Assembly: GCA_016165875.1 (NCBI GenBank)
Contig: JABBOT010000016.1
Span: forward strand, 11,223,507 to 11,287,506
From: Acanthopleura granulata
Taxonomy: Eukaryota; Mollusca; Polyplacophora; Chitonida; Chitonidae
Direction of reading: 5' to 3'
DNA length: 64,000 nucleotides
In this document: positions 13,101 to 28,100 of the stretch, piece by piece
How the letters are laid out: each line of letters opens with the position of its first letter
How positions within the stretch are numbered: the first letter of the stretch is position 1
Made by a program: the position numbers and the translations under genes
Notes under the pieces: generated by a model
What the model was told of the DNA's origin: nothing
Databases searched by the model: none
What the model saw: only the letters and a program-made list of their open reading frames with translations

Positions 13101-16100
13101 AAATGGAGACCAGAGTCCTGTTGCTGGGCATTTGCCAGGTTATAACTTACTGGCACACCATTCTAGTTCAGCTCACAAGACTACAGTAAATATTGTGTGT
13201 GCTTTTTGTTGTTGTTGTTTTGGGTGTTTCCCATAGCTGAAATTCAGCTTTTAAAAGGAAAAGAAATCTGTTCAGATTGTTTATGTAAAACTGAGAAGAA
13301 AGGTGTGGGTACTGTACCTGTACCTGTCTCTGGGAGAAGGAGTTTGCAGGGTAGAGCCAGCGGTGTGATGGAGTGCTGGTAGACCAGGGCTGCTAGGCTT
13401 CCTGAATAGTCAAGCAACAGAGGGAGGTTAACACTGTGCCAAGAATAAGAGCGCAAGACACTACCATCATTTGTTAACATCACAGGGTTAGCAAGTTATT
13501 TCTTTATTTGATTGGTGCTTTATGTCGTACTCAAGAATATTTCACTTATAGGATGGTGGCCAGCATTATGGTGGAGGGAAACTGGACAGAGCCCAGGGGA
13601 AACCCACGACCATCCACAAGTTGCTGGCCCACATGAGCCGGAGAGCAAAGTAGTAGTAGTTCTTGACAAATCTTTGTAGATGGAACTAACGGAGCTTATG
13701 CTTTTCAGCTAAGCCAAATACAGATTACAGTAAAACACATATAGTGACTTTAGTTGAGTAAAATGACAACTTCATTTTAAAATGCAACATTAACCATGTC
13801 TGACTTGACAGGATGGATTGTGCTAATAGACCTGACAGGTAGAGCAGGTAGGACTTACCAAACACTGGCTCATTACTACAGCCCTTCAGCCTAACTCCTT
13901 TAGGAGTGGGCTCAATCAGGAAGTGACGAACCAGATCAGCGGAGGGGTCACCTGAAAACATACAAGTCACACCCATTTATGACATACCTAGAGTGCTGTT
14001 CTAATCACCTTGGCTTCACAGAAAAACAAAAATGTGATTCAGCAATAGTCTGTTTTCAATGTTCAAGTTTTGAACATGATCTCAATCTTCTCTCAGGGCT
14101 GCGCATGTTATTAAGATATCCCTGCAATTTAGTTCAAAAGTTTTATGCTGAATGTTAATGTACACTTATACAAGTTAACAATACAAACTTTATGGCATAG
14201 CAAGAAAGCTGTCTTCAGATTATCTCCCCATGTCCACAATAAAATATTAAGGGTGATTTCTTAGGTACATACATGTATATGCAACTGCAATGCATCTGTG
14301 ATGTTTGGGTTTAGATTTCTTTCATTATCCTATTAGCTATTTCTGGAGCTGTAAGCCTCTCTAGCACAGAAATAGTCTCCCTATCCAGGGTTCAATTTTC
14401 AGGATTTTCGCTGATAGCCCACAGTACCCACAGTGAGAAGTGAAACCAGCACATGAAGTCATTCACATATGTTGTTGTTTTAACAGGGCAACCAGGTCCA
14501 GCCTCTGAGGTTGTCCGAAACGAAACTTGATTGCCCGGTCAGTTCTGTCTATACACTGCTTTAGTCCATGGAAACTCAGGCCATGTTTCTGTCATCATGT
14601 CGGTGGTTGGCTGGGGTCTTTGCCTTGGTTTATTGTCAGAGGTAATTTACACTAGTCCCATGACCCTTAAAATTGAGCCCTGCTATTAGACTTACTTGAT
14701 TTGGCCTGTACGTTGGGCGGGAGCTGCGCCACCTTTATTGCCAGTCCAAATGCGCCCGGGAAAGAGTTACTGTCCCTGACCACAAAGCTTCCCGGAGGAC
14801 TGTTCTTCAACATCTGGATGGCTGCGAAACACAATGGTAGAAGATTTTCATTTAATTATTTGACCAAGTTTTAATGTTTAGTCATACTCAAGAATATTTC
14901 AATTATGTAATGTCTGACAGGTTTATGGCGCCGTAAATAATCAGTCAAGTAGTGATACAAGCCTGTGACATTTGTCTTACCTTCATCGCGTGAAATGTTG
15001 GCCTTGTACCAGTACTTGGAGGTGTCTTTGACGAATCGTGGCGTGGTGTTCACTGTGTCCACAGAATCTGTCAACACAGACCAGGCAAAATTAGAACACG
15101 TCACTAAAATGATGGAACAAGCTGCCAATCTGTCAGGGTCAATCAAACTTATAACAGCACATCAAATTCAATACCATTCACCATACAGTTAGATGTGTAT
15201 CCTATTTGGGCTTGTGGAATGAAGCCAAACCTTAAGACTTGGGTGCAGTTTTATGAAACTTGTTATTTCAGTAAACTGCCATGTCCAGTGCGGAGGTATT
15301 CTCAAATATGCTTCTGTCAAACGCTACATAACTATAGTATTTCTTTGCTTAAGCCAAAAACCTTTCATGAAACCGGGCCCTGAACCACAAGTTTAATGCT
15401 ACATCCAAAGGACTTAACAAGAACCTGTTAGGCAAGACACCAGGTAATAATTTAAGTTAGTTTGCTCAACAACTTAACATTTCACCACAGTTGGAGAATC
15501 TTACAGAAATTTGGTTGAAGCTGTTGTTACATGTTTTAACTAATACTGAAGCAATCAACAAGTTTTCTCGCCTTTAGTAATTCAGCCTACCCTATGCAAT
15601 CTACTATAGATTCCTACCTTTGCAACAACATTTTTTGGGTAAACTGTTAATATAAACTCTTGTCTATTCAGTTGACCTGACTCATCGTTCCAGAGGATAA
15701 CATTGCCTAGTGTTGTTAAGGAAAGAAAAAACGTCTAACTTACCCGCCAGTGAAGAGAGGCTTCCTCTCCTGGAGAGTCCAAAGTAGACACTGGGTGAGG
15801 ACTGACCGGTGAGGGAATGGGGCCCAGGGCTCAGAGCACTTCCCGTGTAGTTGTGGGCCTCAGTCAGCTGGGAGCGGATGATGTTCAGACTTCCTGGCGA
15901 TGGTGGACTGAAAACAAACAGGTCACACTGCACACCTGGCTGCATCGCTACGTGTAATATTAAGTAATAAAGAATTCTGAGAAAATGGTTTATTTCTTTA
16001 TTTATTTGGCTGACTCATGGAAGACTATTTGAGGCCAGTCTATCAGGTTTATTTTACCAAGGAAACTGAAGTGGATGACCATTCTTTGTCAAATTTAGGA

Positions 16101-19100
16101 CAGTGGTTTTTATTCTTTCGTTTCTAAATATGCCTCAAGCATGAACCATTTGCCAACAATCATGAATGTCCCGTCCACCTAATCTAAACCTCCACCCTAC
16201 ACCTGAAGACACATTGCAAACATCCAGTTACACCTAAATTCTGACAAGACTCCAATTCCAGCTATATACATGAAGGTTACGATGCTATAATTTGCTAAGC
16301 TCTAACAGCTGTTCTTCAACACTCTTCTCTCTCATTTTCAAACTGCCTAAATTAACTCACTTCCACTTCCAAGTCTGCTGATGATGAAACATTGTGGCTC
16401 CCTGTGGTACAGGCATGGTTCAGTGACACTACAAATGTGCTAGCTTGACAGTCTTGACTCACAATCAGCGTGTCCTCAAATGTCACTGTGTCACTGAGGT
16501 CAAACTGAGATTTCTTATCCCCAATCAGACAGGTACCAGTTTTGTTCCCTCAATCAGCAAGGTACCAGTTACAGTCACTCCCATCCAACTCTAGCTCTGC
16601 AGGAGGTTCAGATGTTATGCAACCTCACACATGCCCTGCCCTGCTAGTCATGGCCAGTTTTCCTGTTGGCATTTATAAGTGTGCAAGTCTTTGTCTCTGC
16701 ATGAACCTACACTATCTAGCTTTCAGCATACAGCATTAGCAATGCAGCCAGTGGAAAGAAACTGTGACTTCTCCCACCTAACGTCTAATGGCTACCCTCT
16801 ACATACCCAAACACTCTGACACGAAGGGATCATTGTCTCTTCCCCTCTCCCCCCCCCCCCAGTTTGTCCCATGGGTGTGTCAAACTATTAAGATGCCTAT
16901 TTAATGAAGCACATCACAACATAAATGGGAAATCAAAAGCATCTACAAAATTCCCTATTGTGAATCACCTACGGAAATCCCTCCTCCCCTATCCCACCCC
17001 ACCTGCCCCTATTGCACTCAGGATAAAAGCACAAAAACTTTGAACACTTCAAATTGACAGAAAGGACAAGCCAATTATCTGTCAATGACAGTTTCTTTTC
17101 AAGGTTCTGTTAATCTGAACTTAACGCTTGTGACCTTCTGATGACACAAAAAATTCCACAAGGTGACAAACTGACCAGAGTGGTAATCAATGAGATTAAA
17201 GGACATAGAACCCACAAACTTAACTATCACTGTTTATTCATCAATTTCAATATTCACACCCAGCAGCAATGGATTTTTAACTGAATGCAATGTCATCCCC
17301 TTCAGTTGTTTTAGTGTCAGGAATTTGAATTTGAATGATAATCAAAGAAGTTCAAGTCCTCAAAGATTTCAATCATACATGTAGGTAATTTAAATCTGTT
17401 CTTCAACTATGTCACAATACACTTGCCACTTGAAAAGGTAACATTAATTACAAAATTTTGAGAATTTTATCATGATTTCTTTGATTTACTAAAATCTGTG
17501 CCTGGAATACTACCAGCGCTGTTATCATTGATATGATAACTGAATGATGTGCTTGGTTTCTGATAAAGACAAAAAACTTTCAGTAAATTAAATCGCTTAA
17601 AAACATTAAAACAGTTACTCTCAGTAACAAAAGCTCACCTGCCGGCCGACTGAGGACTTCTGGGAAGGGTGCCTGAGTACTCTCGCGAGGTGTCCACGTG
17701 TAGACTGCCGTGTGAGGGCATCGTAGCCGAGCCGTTCTGGGTAATATGCTGTTGGCTTCCCGAGTGAAACTGCTGCGTCTGGTAGTTGTACTGTTGTTGT
17801 TGCTGTTGCTGGGTGTGGTACTGGTTCTGAAAGCTCTGGTGTTGTTGTTGTTGCTGATGATGGTGATCTCTCTGCAGGGAGGAGACCTGCACCGGTTGGT
17901 TCTGAGCGTAGTTTTGGTGGTGTTGTTGGTACTGCACCGTCTGAGTAACCACACCTTGTCTTGGCAAAGTGGGTGTGCCTGGGCGAGAAAAAAACACGAC
18001 CATTTCCAGCACATTTTAAAACATTTCAAATTGCTATTTCTGCAGATTGCCCTAGACACTCAACTCAATACCAATTCACAGAATTTTCTCAGATGTAACA
18101 TCGATACTTCAATACAGCTATGCTGTTGAATACAAGTATTTCCTTTTTTACGTCAAATTCCTTATTTCAGAAAATTTAGAATGAAAGAGAGCAATTACAA
18201 GAAACAGTTGTTTTGGGGGGGGGGGTTTGTCTTTTTCTTACTGTCATGCTCTTGAATTCTTACAATATTTTACAAACTGGCTAGCATACAAACAGTGCTC
18301 TGCAAAGAGACATAATATGACAGCTTCTTTCTTCTTGTTTGTGCATAGGCCTCATAACCCTTTCAAATTGGTGAATTTATATAACTGAATTAAAGCACCA
18401 TTTATACATTAAATGGCAAAATGTTGCAGTCATACAAGTATATCAAATCAACCATTATAAATTTAACACTACTTTGGAGTAAGCCATTATGACCATTGTC
18501 TGGCCCCTATCTGCACAACAGGCGTGGCATTGGACCTTGGACTTCCTCTCATTAACCTTATCTTATACAACTTTATTCATTAAGTAGACAGATTAATGAG
18601 TTAATGAGCCACACCATTGTTAGTACTGTTACACCACACCCACTTGAATCTCAAATATTAATATTGTAACTGTAAATAACATTAATTTGAATATAATTTC
18701 ACATGCAGCATTCAAATGCATACGATGGGTTAAGCATTTTCAAATCTATCTCTGATGTGTTGTATTATAATAAAAAAAACTTTGGCATTGAAACAATTTC
18801 ATGGAAAATCAATACATGTCACTTTAATTAGTGACAGAGGAATTTCTCAGTACATGTAATTAGCTTTTTATTAATGCTTTTGCTATTGTTATTGTTAGAG
18901 GTCAAAGTATGCAGAAAAATAAATGCCAAAAAATGTTACATTTACATCAAGCAGGAAAGTAGCATGTCAGCTGCATGTGCAAACAGATTATTGCAATCCA
19001 CACCATGTACACATGCAGTATGAGACATCCACAGAAATAAATACTGGCACCACAAAAATGGCTTGCAAAATGTGATACACTGAATATGGAATGGTATGAA

Positions 19101-22100
19101 ATGGTAAGGATAAATATGGTAGTTGCTCCCAAAAATCTGGATAAAATCACTACTGATTTCAAAATTTTGAATGAGGTAAGTTACAATATAACATTTCCCT
19201 ATTTTGAAACTGAATAAGTTTTCAAACTGCAACAAAGAGACTTTCATCAAACACTCATTCTGGATGAATGTAGCAGAGGTAAGAAATCACTTTTCACCTA
19301 AAAATTTCAGACTAATGACAAAAATTTCCTGAGAAGTTAAAAATGACTTGTTGCACACTGATTTTGTTCTGTGATTAAGTAACACGAATTCTAAAAATTT
19401 ATTCTACAATAAAAAATAAGCATAACTATCAACGATGTTTTTCTTTTTTTTAATCAGTAACGAATTAAGTAGTAAAGAAAGAGTTTTGTTGATACCTGTG
19501 GCCTCCCCACTCATGTCCTCTGGGATGGAGGCATAAAGAGGATCGTGGTCAGAAAACCGCGACTGGTGCGAGACCTGCGACTGCAGAGGTCGCCTAAAAT
19601 CATGGCTGTGCGCAGGGGCAGAGACGGAGGCGGGTGAAAATTGGCTTGATGGGGAGTATGGCACTACATCAAAGATAGGCACACAACTATGTATTAGTAC
19701 AACCAGGCCTCAGCAGCTTAAAACCCATTCTCCACAGCTGAACCCAACAACAAGAACTTGACAGTTACAACCTCTGCAGGAAAGTAGTACCTCCTGCAGA
19801 GTTCGGATGATGAAGCAATGTGACTTTGCTGGAATGACTTGGAAGCAAGGAAGCACATCTCTAAATATTGTCAAACATGTCAAAGCTGACTCAATGAATT
19901 TGATTATTATGATGTTTCAAATGATGTTCGTGCCCAAAATGATTCAAGAAATGACTATATATTTCAGCATTCACCATGTCAATTACATGCACATGCTACA
20001 AGAAATGTCTCACAAAATGTCCTAAACTTTCACAGCACAAAATAACAAAGCTTCATCAACCTTTCTTTCATTATGTTTACATAAAACTACAACATTTCAT
20101 TTCCCAACAATCCAATAAAAAAAACCATGGCTTCTTTTACATAATCTAAGACTACAATTTTAAATCGTTAAGATAGATACTGCATCAAGGCATATCCCCC
20201 CTTCTCATAATACATGGCCGCTTCTGATATCATTGGCAAAGTGAACTGTTCCATTTGAGCAAGGGGTGTCTGGAAACAAAACTAAGTTAAGCAACTAAAC
20301 TACCTCATCTAAGAAGCTTCAAAGCATGCAATGTCTATTTCCTAATTCATGCAGAAACTCGGAGGGTTCAAAACAACACAAAACAATGATAAATGAGTGA
20401 TTGGGGAGACATTTGGAAAAAAAGATAAAAATAGGGGTAATATGTCTTTTGGTGGTAACAAGAATATTTAGCATACAACTGAAACTTACCAAAAAACATC
20501 AAATTTAAAGTTATGAACAATGATGGGGTATTTTAGTGGGAATAACAACCAAGGTGAATGCATGGACATCTAGTTTCTGTGTGAAAATATCAGATTTTGA
20601 GAAAATATTTAAACGAATTCAGAATGAAAAAGTATGAGAGAAAGATGCACAAAAAGTACAAAAATTACCATTCTTTGAGCACAAAAAATCCAAAACCGTT
20701 TCGAACCTTTCTGATTGTGCTACTCATGTAATTAACCACCCAAGCCAAATGTCAAGAATTAATGATGTTCAGACAAACTGGCAGTAAAAACAAGCTTTGT
20801 CAAACCAATGGAAAACACTGGGTGTGTGCCAGTTGGTGAAAATATGAAAAGGGATGAAAGAGATAAAGTGAAACATAACAAAGATAAGAGAAAAAGAGAA
20901 GATTTCCAAACCACTGAAAGTTTTACCTTGGTTTGTATACGGACTCCGCGGGGACACAGGGAAAGGTGGTGTTGCTACAGCAACAAAAATGATACGAAAC
21001 AAAAAGAAATAACTTCACTGAACAAACAGTGACTATGTCTAACCATAGAGAAACTCAAAGAACTATGTGCAGTTAAACTGGGATACAATATGGCCTCATG
21101 TTGTATCCCAAAGTTAAAGAAATCTTGATATAGACAGAAGATCTCCATAATCTAAATCTAGTTAACCCACCACAATATAGACCACATACATGTACAGATA
21201 CACATCTGTCATCTTAATTATTCCATCCAATAGTATACTAAATTTGAAAACGACAAAATATATTTCCAAATTTACCACCTAACTAAAAAATAAAATTATT
21301 ACGTAAATTGCACAATATTTCAAGATCATATGTAATTCATGATGCACAAGTAATAACGAGAGAAGACAGAAATGAAAACATGCCATCAAAAAGCAGGCAA
21401 GGAAATGAAACATATCACATAAGGATTCAATCAAATATGCATAAATAACATGCTAGTCTAAATAAAGCAGCACACATGCCATGTTTAAAAGATTTCTACT
21501 TTCCCTTTTTGCATGGATTGCAGAAGGAACTATCTAAAAAATGCTTTGAAGTCAGATATATCTGTCTTGTAATGTGGGCTTTATTTGACTCTAGCACTGT
21601 TGTGGGCATTCACTCCGAAGCCATGCAAGGACTTTCAGTAAAGGAAACATATAAAGGCAATGAATTTCAAAGCACTTATGATGCAGTGAAAAGCATGTAA
21701 CAATTTAAGGGGTTTTTTTGGTATCAATCTTATATGTCTGCACACTGCAGTTTTTACTAACAGCCACATTCAAGGTTTCTCCAGCCAAACGTAACAAATG
21801 CTTGTTGCCAAAGAGAGCTGTTGTTTACTTCTACTATTGCAGCCAGTTGAAGAATGCCTGTTGCAGCCAGTTGAAAAACAACTGTTGCAGCCAAATCTGC
21901 TGTAATCTACTGTTGCAGTCAAACAAAATATGGAGATTTATTTCAGATGGGCATGTTTGTCAAGCTGTGATAATCAAAATGTAGTCAAGTTAAAAAAAAA
22001 GATCCTGCCAACAACAACAACAGCATGGGTGCTATGACAATGGTAGTTATAGTAACATGGCATTCCTCTTACCTGGAGATGTTGGGAATCCTGGTGTTGT

Positions 22101-25100
22101 TGCACGAGGACTTGTAGTCGTCACAGTAACTACGCCAGCATTGTCAGGTTCAAGCACCTGAAGGCCTGGGCCAATCGGCATAAGGGCGATGCTCTCTGTT
22201 TCCTCTGTAACGAAACGCTTTTCCCTAGGTGGAATGGCCGCCTGAACTTGTGGCTGCTGAATCACTTTCTGTCCAGTATGAGACTGTTTAAAAAAACAAA
22301 TAACACGAATGAGATTAGATGGAGCTTTCAGTATGCTATTGGCCATACTCGAGATAGCTTTTGTGCGAGATATCTATTGCATACTATAAATATCAATAAA
22401 TGTGGAGTAAAATACATTCAAATTACCATTCAATTATCTCTTTAAAGTGTGTTTTAAAACAAATGAAATATTTTCATATTAATTAGCTACTCATGACAAG
22501 TTACACTTAATACTTCTAATTTATTGTAAACAATTGAGAGGTTATGTATTAATATTACTAATAATAACAATAACTAATAAAAATTTATTTTCAGTAATCA
22601 CAGCTAGTTATGGATACATTCTATAACCAGCTCAAGTAGATAGCACAATATATGCCATGCCAGTGTTAGTTCAATCAGTATGAAAAAAAAAAAAAATACT
22701 GCTCAGTATCATACAGGGATAATTAGAATGGATAATTAAGGGTATGCACATACAACTGAATTGATGTATTACTTATTACTGAATTACTTGTATTTATACT
22801 TAGAGTGCAATTGCATATTTATTTCTTAGACTGAGATTTTGTGCTATACTGAAGAATGAGTGTTATGAGAGACCTCTGGTTTACAGACCAATGAACCATT
22901 TGACCCTGTGACATACAGCAGGGTTCATATACAGCCATACACAATGCATGCAGGCTTCATGGAATATGTCACATGGTGATTGCTGGATATGGGTTAATAC
23001 CCATGTATATGTACTCACAACTATACAACTATGTAAATAATTACGTTGTTGTACAGTTGTGAGTACACACGCTTGGTATACACAGCACTCAGCCTGAACA
23101 AAAGTGTATTGCACTCTGAATGACTTTTACCTAAACAACTTAGCGTAACGCTGTCCAAAGACACAAATAAATCCAAGAATTTAGATCTTTTTACCTTGGG
23201 ACTGAATTGAATAGCATTATCAAAGTACTTATATACACACAACAAGTCTGCCCTGGCTCTTTGTATTATTCTAGTTTGTAGCTTTTAGCAATATTTACTA
23301 TGGCAATTGTGTGGGTTAAGAGCTGATCGTCTTGATAAGGGTGCTGCCTCACTAAAGAATCTTGCTGGGGATACAAAACACTCTGTTACCAAGCCTCTGG
23401 TAACTCTGTAGATACTTCTAGCCACATATTTGATTTTTGATGTGTCTTGTTTCATGTGGTTTTTTCTTAATGTATTGCCTGTTAGAATATGATGTGGACA
23501 ATTTAAAAACAGCCACAAACCAGTATATTTAAAGGATCTCTAACATTCACACAAGACCCCAACCATCGAAGACAATAAACAAAGGCAGGAAGAACATATT
23601 GGGTGTTCTCTCTGTCTCTCTCTCAGAAGCCACTCAGTTCCTGGCCTGGAGTTTTCCTTGGGAAACATGTGACAGTGGTGGGACCACACTGGACCATTTG
23701 GGGACAATCTCACACAATAGAAACCCCGTTTGAAGTATTTAATAGTTCCCAGACAGCTTTTCCTTTGACCTGGGCATCATCAGACTAACAAGCAGAAGGG
23801 AAGGGCAGAATTCCAAAGGGTCACAAAAAGGGTAGAGTGCCTGCAGAGTTAACTCACCCATGGGCCCAGCTTTTCACAGTGAACAATAACTACTTTGGAA
23901 TCCATTTTTTGACCTATGAGTTTTAAATATAGAGCTCATAATGCACTTGTTTGATGTAATTCATACGTAAGAAAGAGAACAAATCCAAGTCCTAGTAAAT
24001 TATTGCACACTGTCTTGGAAAGCCAGTTGTTTGAGAACAGCCCATAGATGTCCTTCTCTGGATATTCAAGTAATGCTTACGCATTTCTGTCCCTGTAAAC
24101 TAACTGTTTTAAGAGCACAATAATACAGCATCTATTGCAATAAAGGGGTTTGTAGATGAAAGACACAAAAGGAAATAGGGTATAGAGCATGAGCAGAAGG
24201 GAAATTTTCTCACCACCAGGCCTACTAAGTCACCCAGCAAATACACATTCTGCAAATGCTTGGGTTAAACCCTTGGCAAACAAATAAACTCACTTCTGAT
24301 TGGATTAAACAGAAGGCAAAATAACATCACCATCCCTTGGGGAGAATGCAGGGTGGGGACTATGTTATGGGATTATGTCATTGCCATGGGGCTTAAATGT
24401 CTACACACAGATATAGCACACCCAAAGTGGGGGAGGGGGAGGGGCTGGGAATAAATGTTTACTGGGTGTATGTTTCGATGCCTTCATTTTGAAAGCTACA
24501 CATCACAAACTTAATGGTTTTTGAGCATTGGTTTATACCTCCCTCTGATAATATGTATTTTTGTGTTGAATTTTCGCAACAAAATATTTTTGCAGAGAAT
24601 ATAAAAATCCTTCTTGAGTGTTATCTTAATTGCAGTGATAAAAAATATAAATGTATATGCACATGCAACCAGATTAACCCAATACAGCTGAAGAATACCT
24701 ATATGTACCTATACCTATAATGCTAAGCTAACAACCCGATCACGTTTCTGCATGAAGAAGTCGTTTCACATGCATATAAATCTACCGTAGGTAAAACTTG
24801 CTACTTAACAATTTCCTAAAAGGACAAACTTAATTATATATATACATATACCAAATTCATGTCATAAATCCCGATATCACTATTATTATTATTATCTGAG
24901 TGGATCAGGTGATGACCACTCAAGAAAGCTAAATAAGCTTAGATCATTGGATTACAGGACAATCCCCACCTTGGGGAGCTCCATGGGCTAGCAAGTGCCT
25001 GGGTTATGTCATTCTCAAGCGAATTTGGTTTCAGGCATTCAGAGACAGTAGAATGATAGGGATGGGGGTCAGGGATCCTGGACTGGATGGGAGGGCATGG

Positions 25101-28100
25101 GTTGGAGTTTGGGGGGGGGGTGCACTGGGGTAATGAGTTCCCAAGGGAAACAAAAGAGAAGAAACACGAAGCTTGTTTTAACCCACAAACATTTCGTGCA
25201 TCAAAGATCTGATAGAATGTCTGTATCTGTCTATTTGCAAAATGCATACGAACAACCAGCAGAGGTTGCCAAAGGTACAGAAATTAAGTAAAATCTCAGC
25301 CACAATACAAACACTGTACACTATTGGTAATGTCTTCAAATATATGCTTCAAAAGGATAACAATGAAACTCAACATCCAAGTACATGGATTTGAATATGT
25401 GTAGACTAAAACTCCCACATTGTAATATAATTATTTTAATTATTACCTTTGACACCTCGAGATCAAAGTACATGGACTAGAATATGTGCAGACTAAAACT
25501 TCAACATAATAATATAATTATTTTATAGGAAGAGGCCATATTGTACGCCAATAAATCAATAATCAAAATATTTGGCATTTAAACTCAAACAAGTGAGATT
25601 ATGTAAAGGAAGAAAATATTGCAAATATACAAAGATTTGAAATCTAGGTCAAAGTGGTACAGGGTTTTAAGTACATTTATCAGTTTACACAAAATGTCAG
25701 ATTAATGCACCCAATAAAGAGGAGCCCTTCATTCCCTTAACACTGTAATAATCAACACTCCTCTGTTCTATCCAGTCAGTATTCACTTGCCCCATTCAGC
25801 ACACCCACTGTTAACACCATGTTTCAAAATTATGGACATCCCCTTAGACTCTTCCAACACAAACGTCTTGGAATTTATCCAGTCTAAATGTTGTGACATT
25901 CCACATTTCTTGGAAACTTGATAACTAAGTGTGCACATCCTTGCCTGAGTCTGAGGACTGACAGATAACAAACATGGACTGCACTGATAGTAAAATCCAC
26001 AGCAGCAGACCTATACATGCCACAGACTTAAGGGTGTTTCTGGTCACAAAGATTGTCTGCCACATAAAGGGTGTTGGCTGCAAACTGACCTCCCAATGTC
26101 AACAACATTAGAATTCTACATCTCAACAGCTAAAGACTTCAGGGATTTCTACTAAATACCCCCAAACATTCAGAATTACCAAATCATCACACTAAAAATA
26201 ACACAAGTTACCTCCAAGGTATAACATATTTAGGAATCAATATATAACCTGAATCTAAAATGCTTCAGAAATTACCTAACTTTTCATGAAAATAATAAAG
26301 TAGTTATATTAATAACAAATTAATTTGAACGTGTGATATTCTCTACATCACATATTCCAGAGAATACTTCCCTGCAATGAAACCACTCATGCAACATGCT
26401 GTTAGCATTTCAGTTACAAATTACATGATACAATGTATCTGTTGCATAAAGTTTCAGGTTCCAAAATTTGAATTTATCCCCATGTTAAAATGAAAACGGA
26501 TCCAGTGGCCATTCTAACATGAATACTTACCCTGGATTGGACATCCTCAACATTTCTGAACACCCTAATTCAAAGACAGGTAAATCATTGACAAAAATAC
26601 TGGCACCTGCAGTAGCTGTGTAGTTGGTGCTAGCTGTGGCCATGTAACACCTAATACACAGGAACGCTGCAGTACCCAAACCACATGTTGGTCTGAGACA
26701 GTCTCCACCTGCACATATGATTAAGCTATCCACGATCAAGACACACTGCCAGATCTCAACACAAACAGTGACTGCACATCATGTGCATGTGCTATGCAGC
26801 AGTCCTTGTTTCACATGTGACACCCGTCCATGCAGTCAACGCCTTCCTCAGAATTTACAATGTCCCCAGACTTCAGCTCTAAACCTATCCACGCCAGCCT
26901 GAAGAATGACCCTGACTCCAAGAGACTGGCTGATTCAAAATGTACCCCTAAACAAGTCTGGTTATCAGGACTGGGGGAGAATTAACCCCAGCTGGTACAG
27001 AGGGAGTGGGAGGGGGAGGGGGGGGGCAGAGAGAGAGAGAGGGGGAGAGAGAAAGGGAGCATTGATACCCAACCCTTAATCTTAATCTGAGAGTGTGTCT
27101 GAACCAGTGGCTGCTCTGCTATAAATGATACCAAGATTCAGGGGGGGTTAGTCACAGTTTGTTGGGGAGTCTTGAGGTTAGCAGCCATACAGAGCAGGCA
27201 TTCCTGCAAGGATTAATACAAGTGTATATATGTACTAATGTATTTACATTAAAGGTGTACTTATTGTCCATGAATGTATGAGAACAGGCTGTTGCTGAGT
27301 GGTCTGAGCTATACACTTTCAAAGCATTAAGCACTGCTCATCTATCAATGCTAGAGTCTGACTCCCTCCCAAGTACAAATCATATCTTTTTTAACTTCAA
27401 AAGTTTTAAGAAAATACACCCACAAATTTTAGTATCAGTTGAACAAAGTGGCTGAAAACTGTCTATCAGTTTTTGTACGTTCAACATGTTAAAGAATTGG
27501 CTGTTAAATATAAAATACTTGCAAATGTTGAATGAAAAGCCCTTAAGCTCTGTCCACGAAAATACTGTAGCCACTTCATAGTGATCAACCACTGGATTAC
27601 TGCTTAATATAAGTAATTTACGGTTAAGAATATATTCCCTGCATGGAGCTTGAGTAACACTACTTCAGGCAAAAAAGATGGATGTGACAGTATATTTGAA
27701 ACTTTTTCCATGGAAATTACTTAAGAGGACATGGTTGCGCAAATATTAGGTATTTTAGCATTATTACCAAATGACATGAGTATTAGGTGCTGAGAAGTCC
27801 ACCAAAATATATACATGAGGGCCTGTCAATTCAGTGGAACTGGAGGATGCGCACAGCACTGTGTAAATTTCTTATGTAAATAAACGTGGCTGATGACATG
27901 TGTAAGAGAAGGACTTAAGGCTTGCTCAGCAGGTTGACAAGCAAGTCTAGAGTTATAATTGGTGTTCATTTGTCGCAAAACTACATTGCTTGCTAGGTGA
28001 GTGCAAATGTTGTTGTTGTGGTGGCGATACAACATCAAACATGGCCTGCCCTCTTTGTGTTGAATTTGAATTGACCAGGTTCATACAAGCTACATACTCA

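Noticed and set aside
17746..18129. Leu/Val-rich plus-strand frame resembling membrane segments
   Set aside because: It is the antisense of the Gln/His-rich tensin exon 18 (CAA/CAG reads as TTG/CTG on the other strand).
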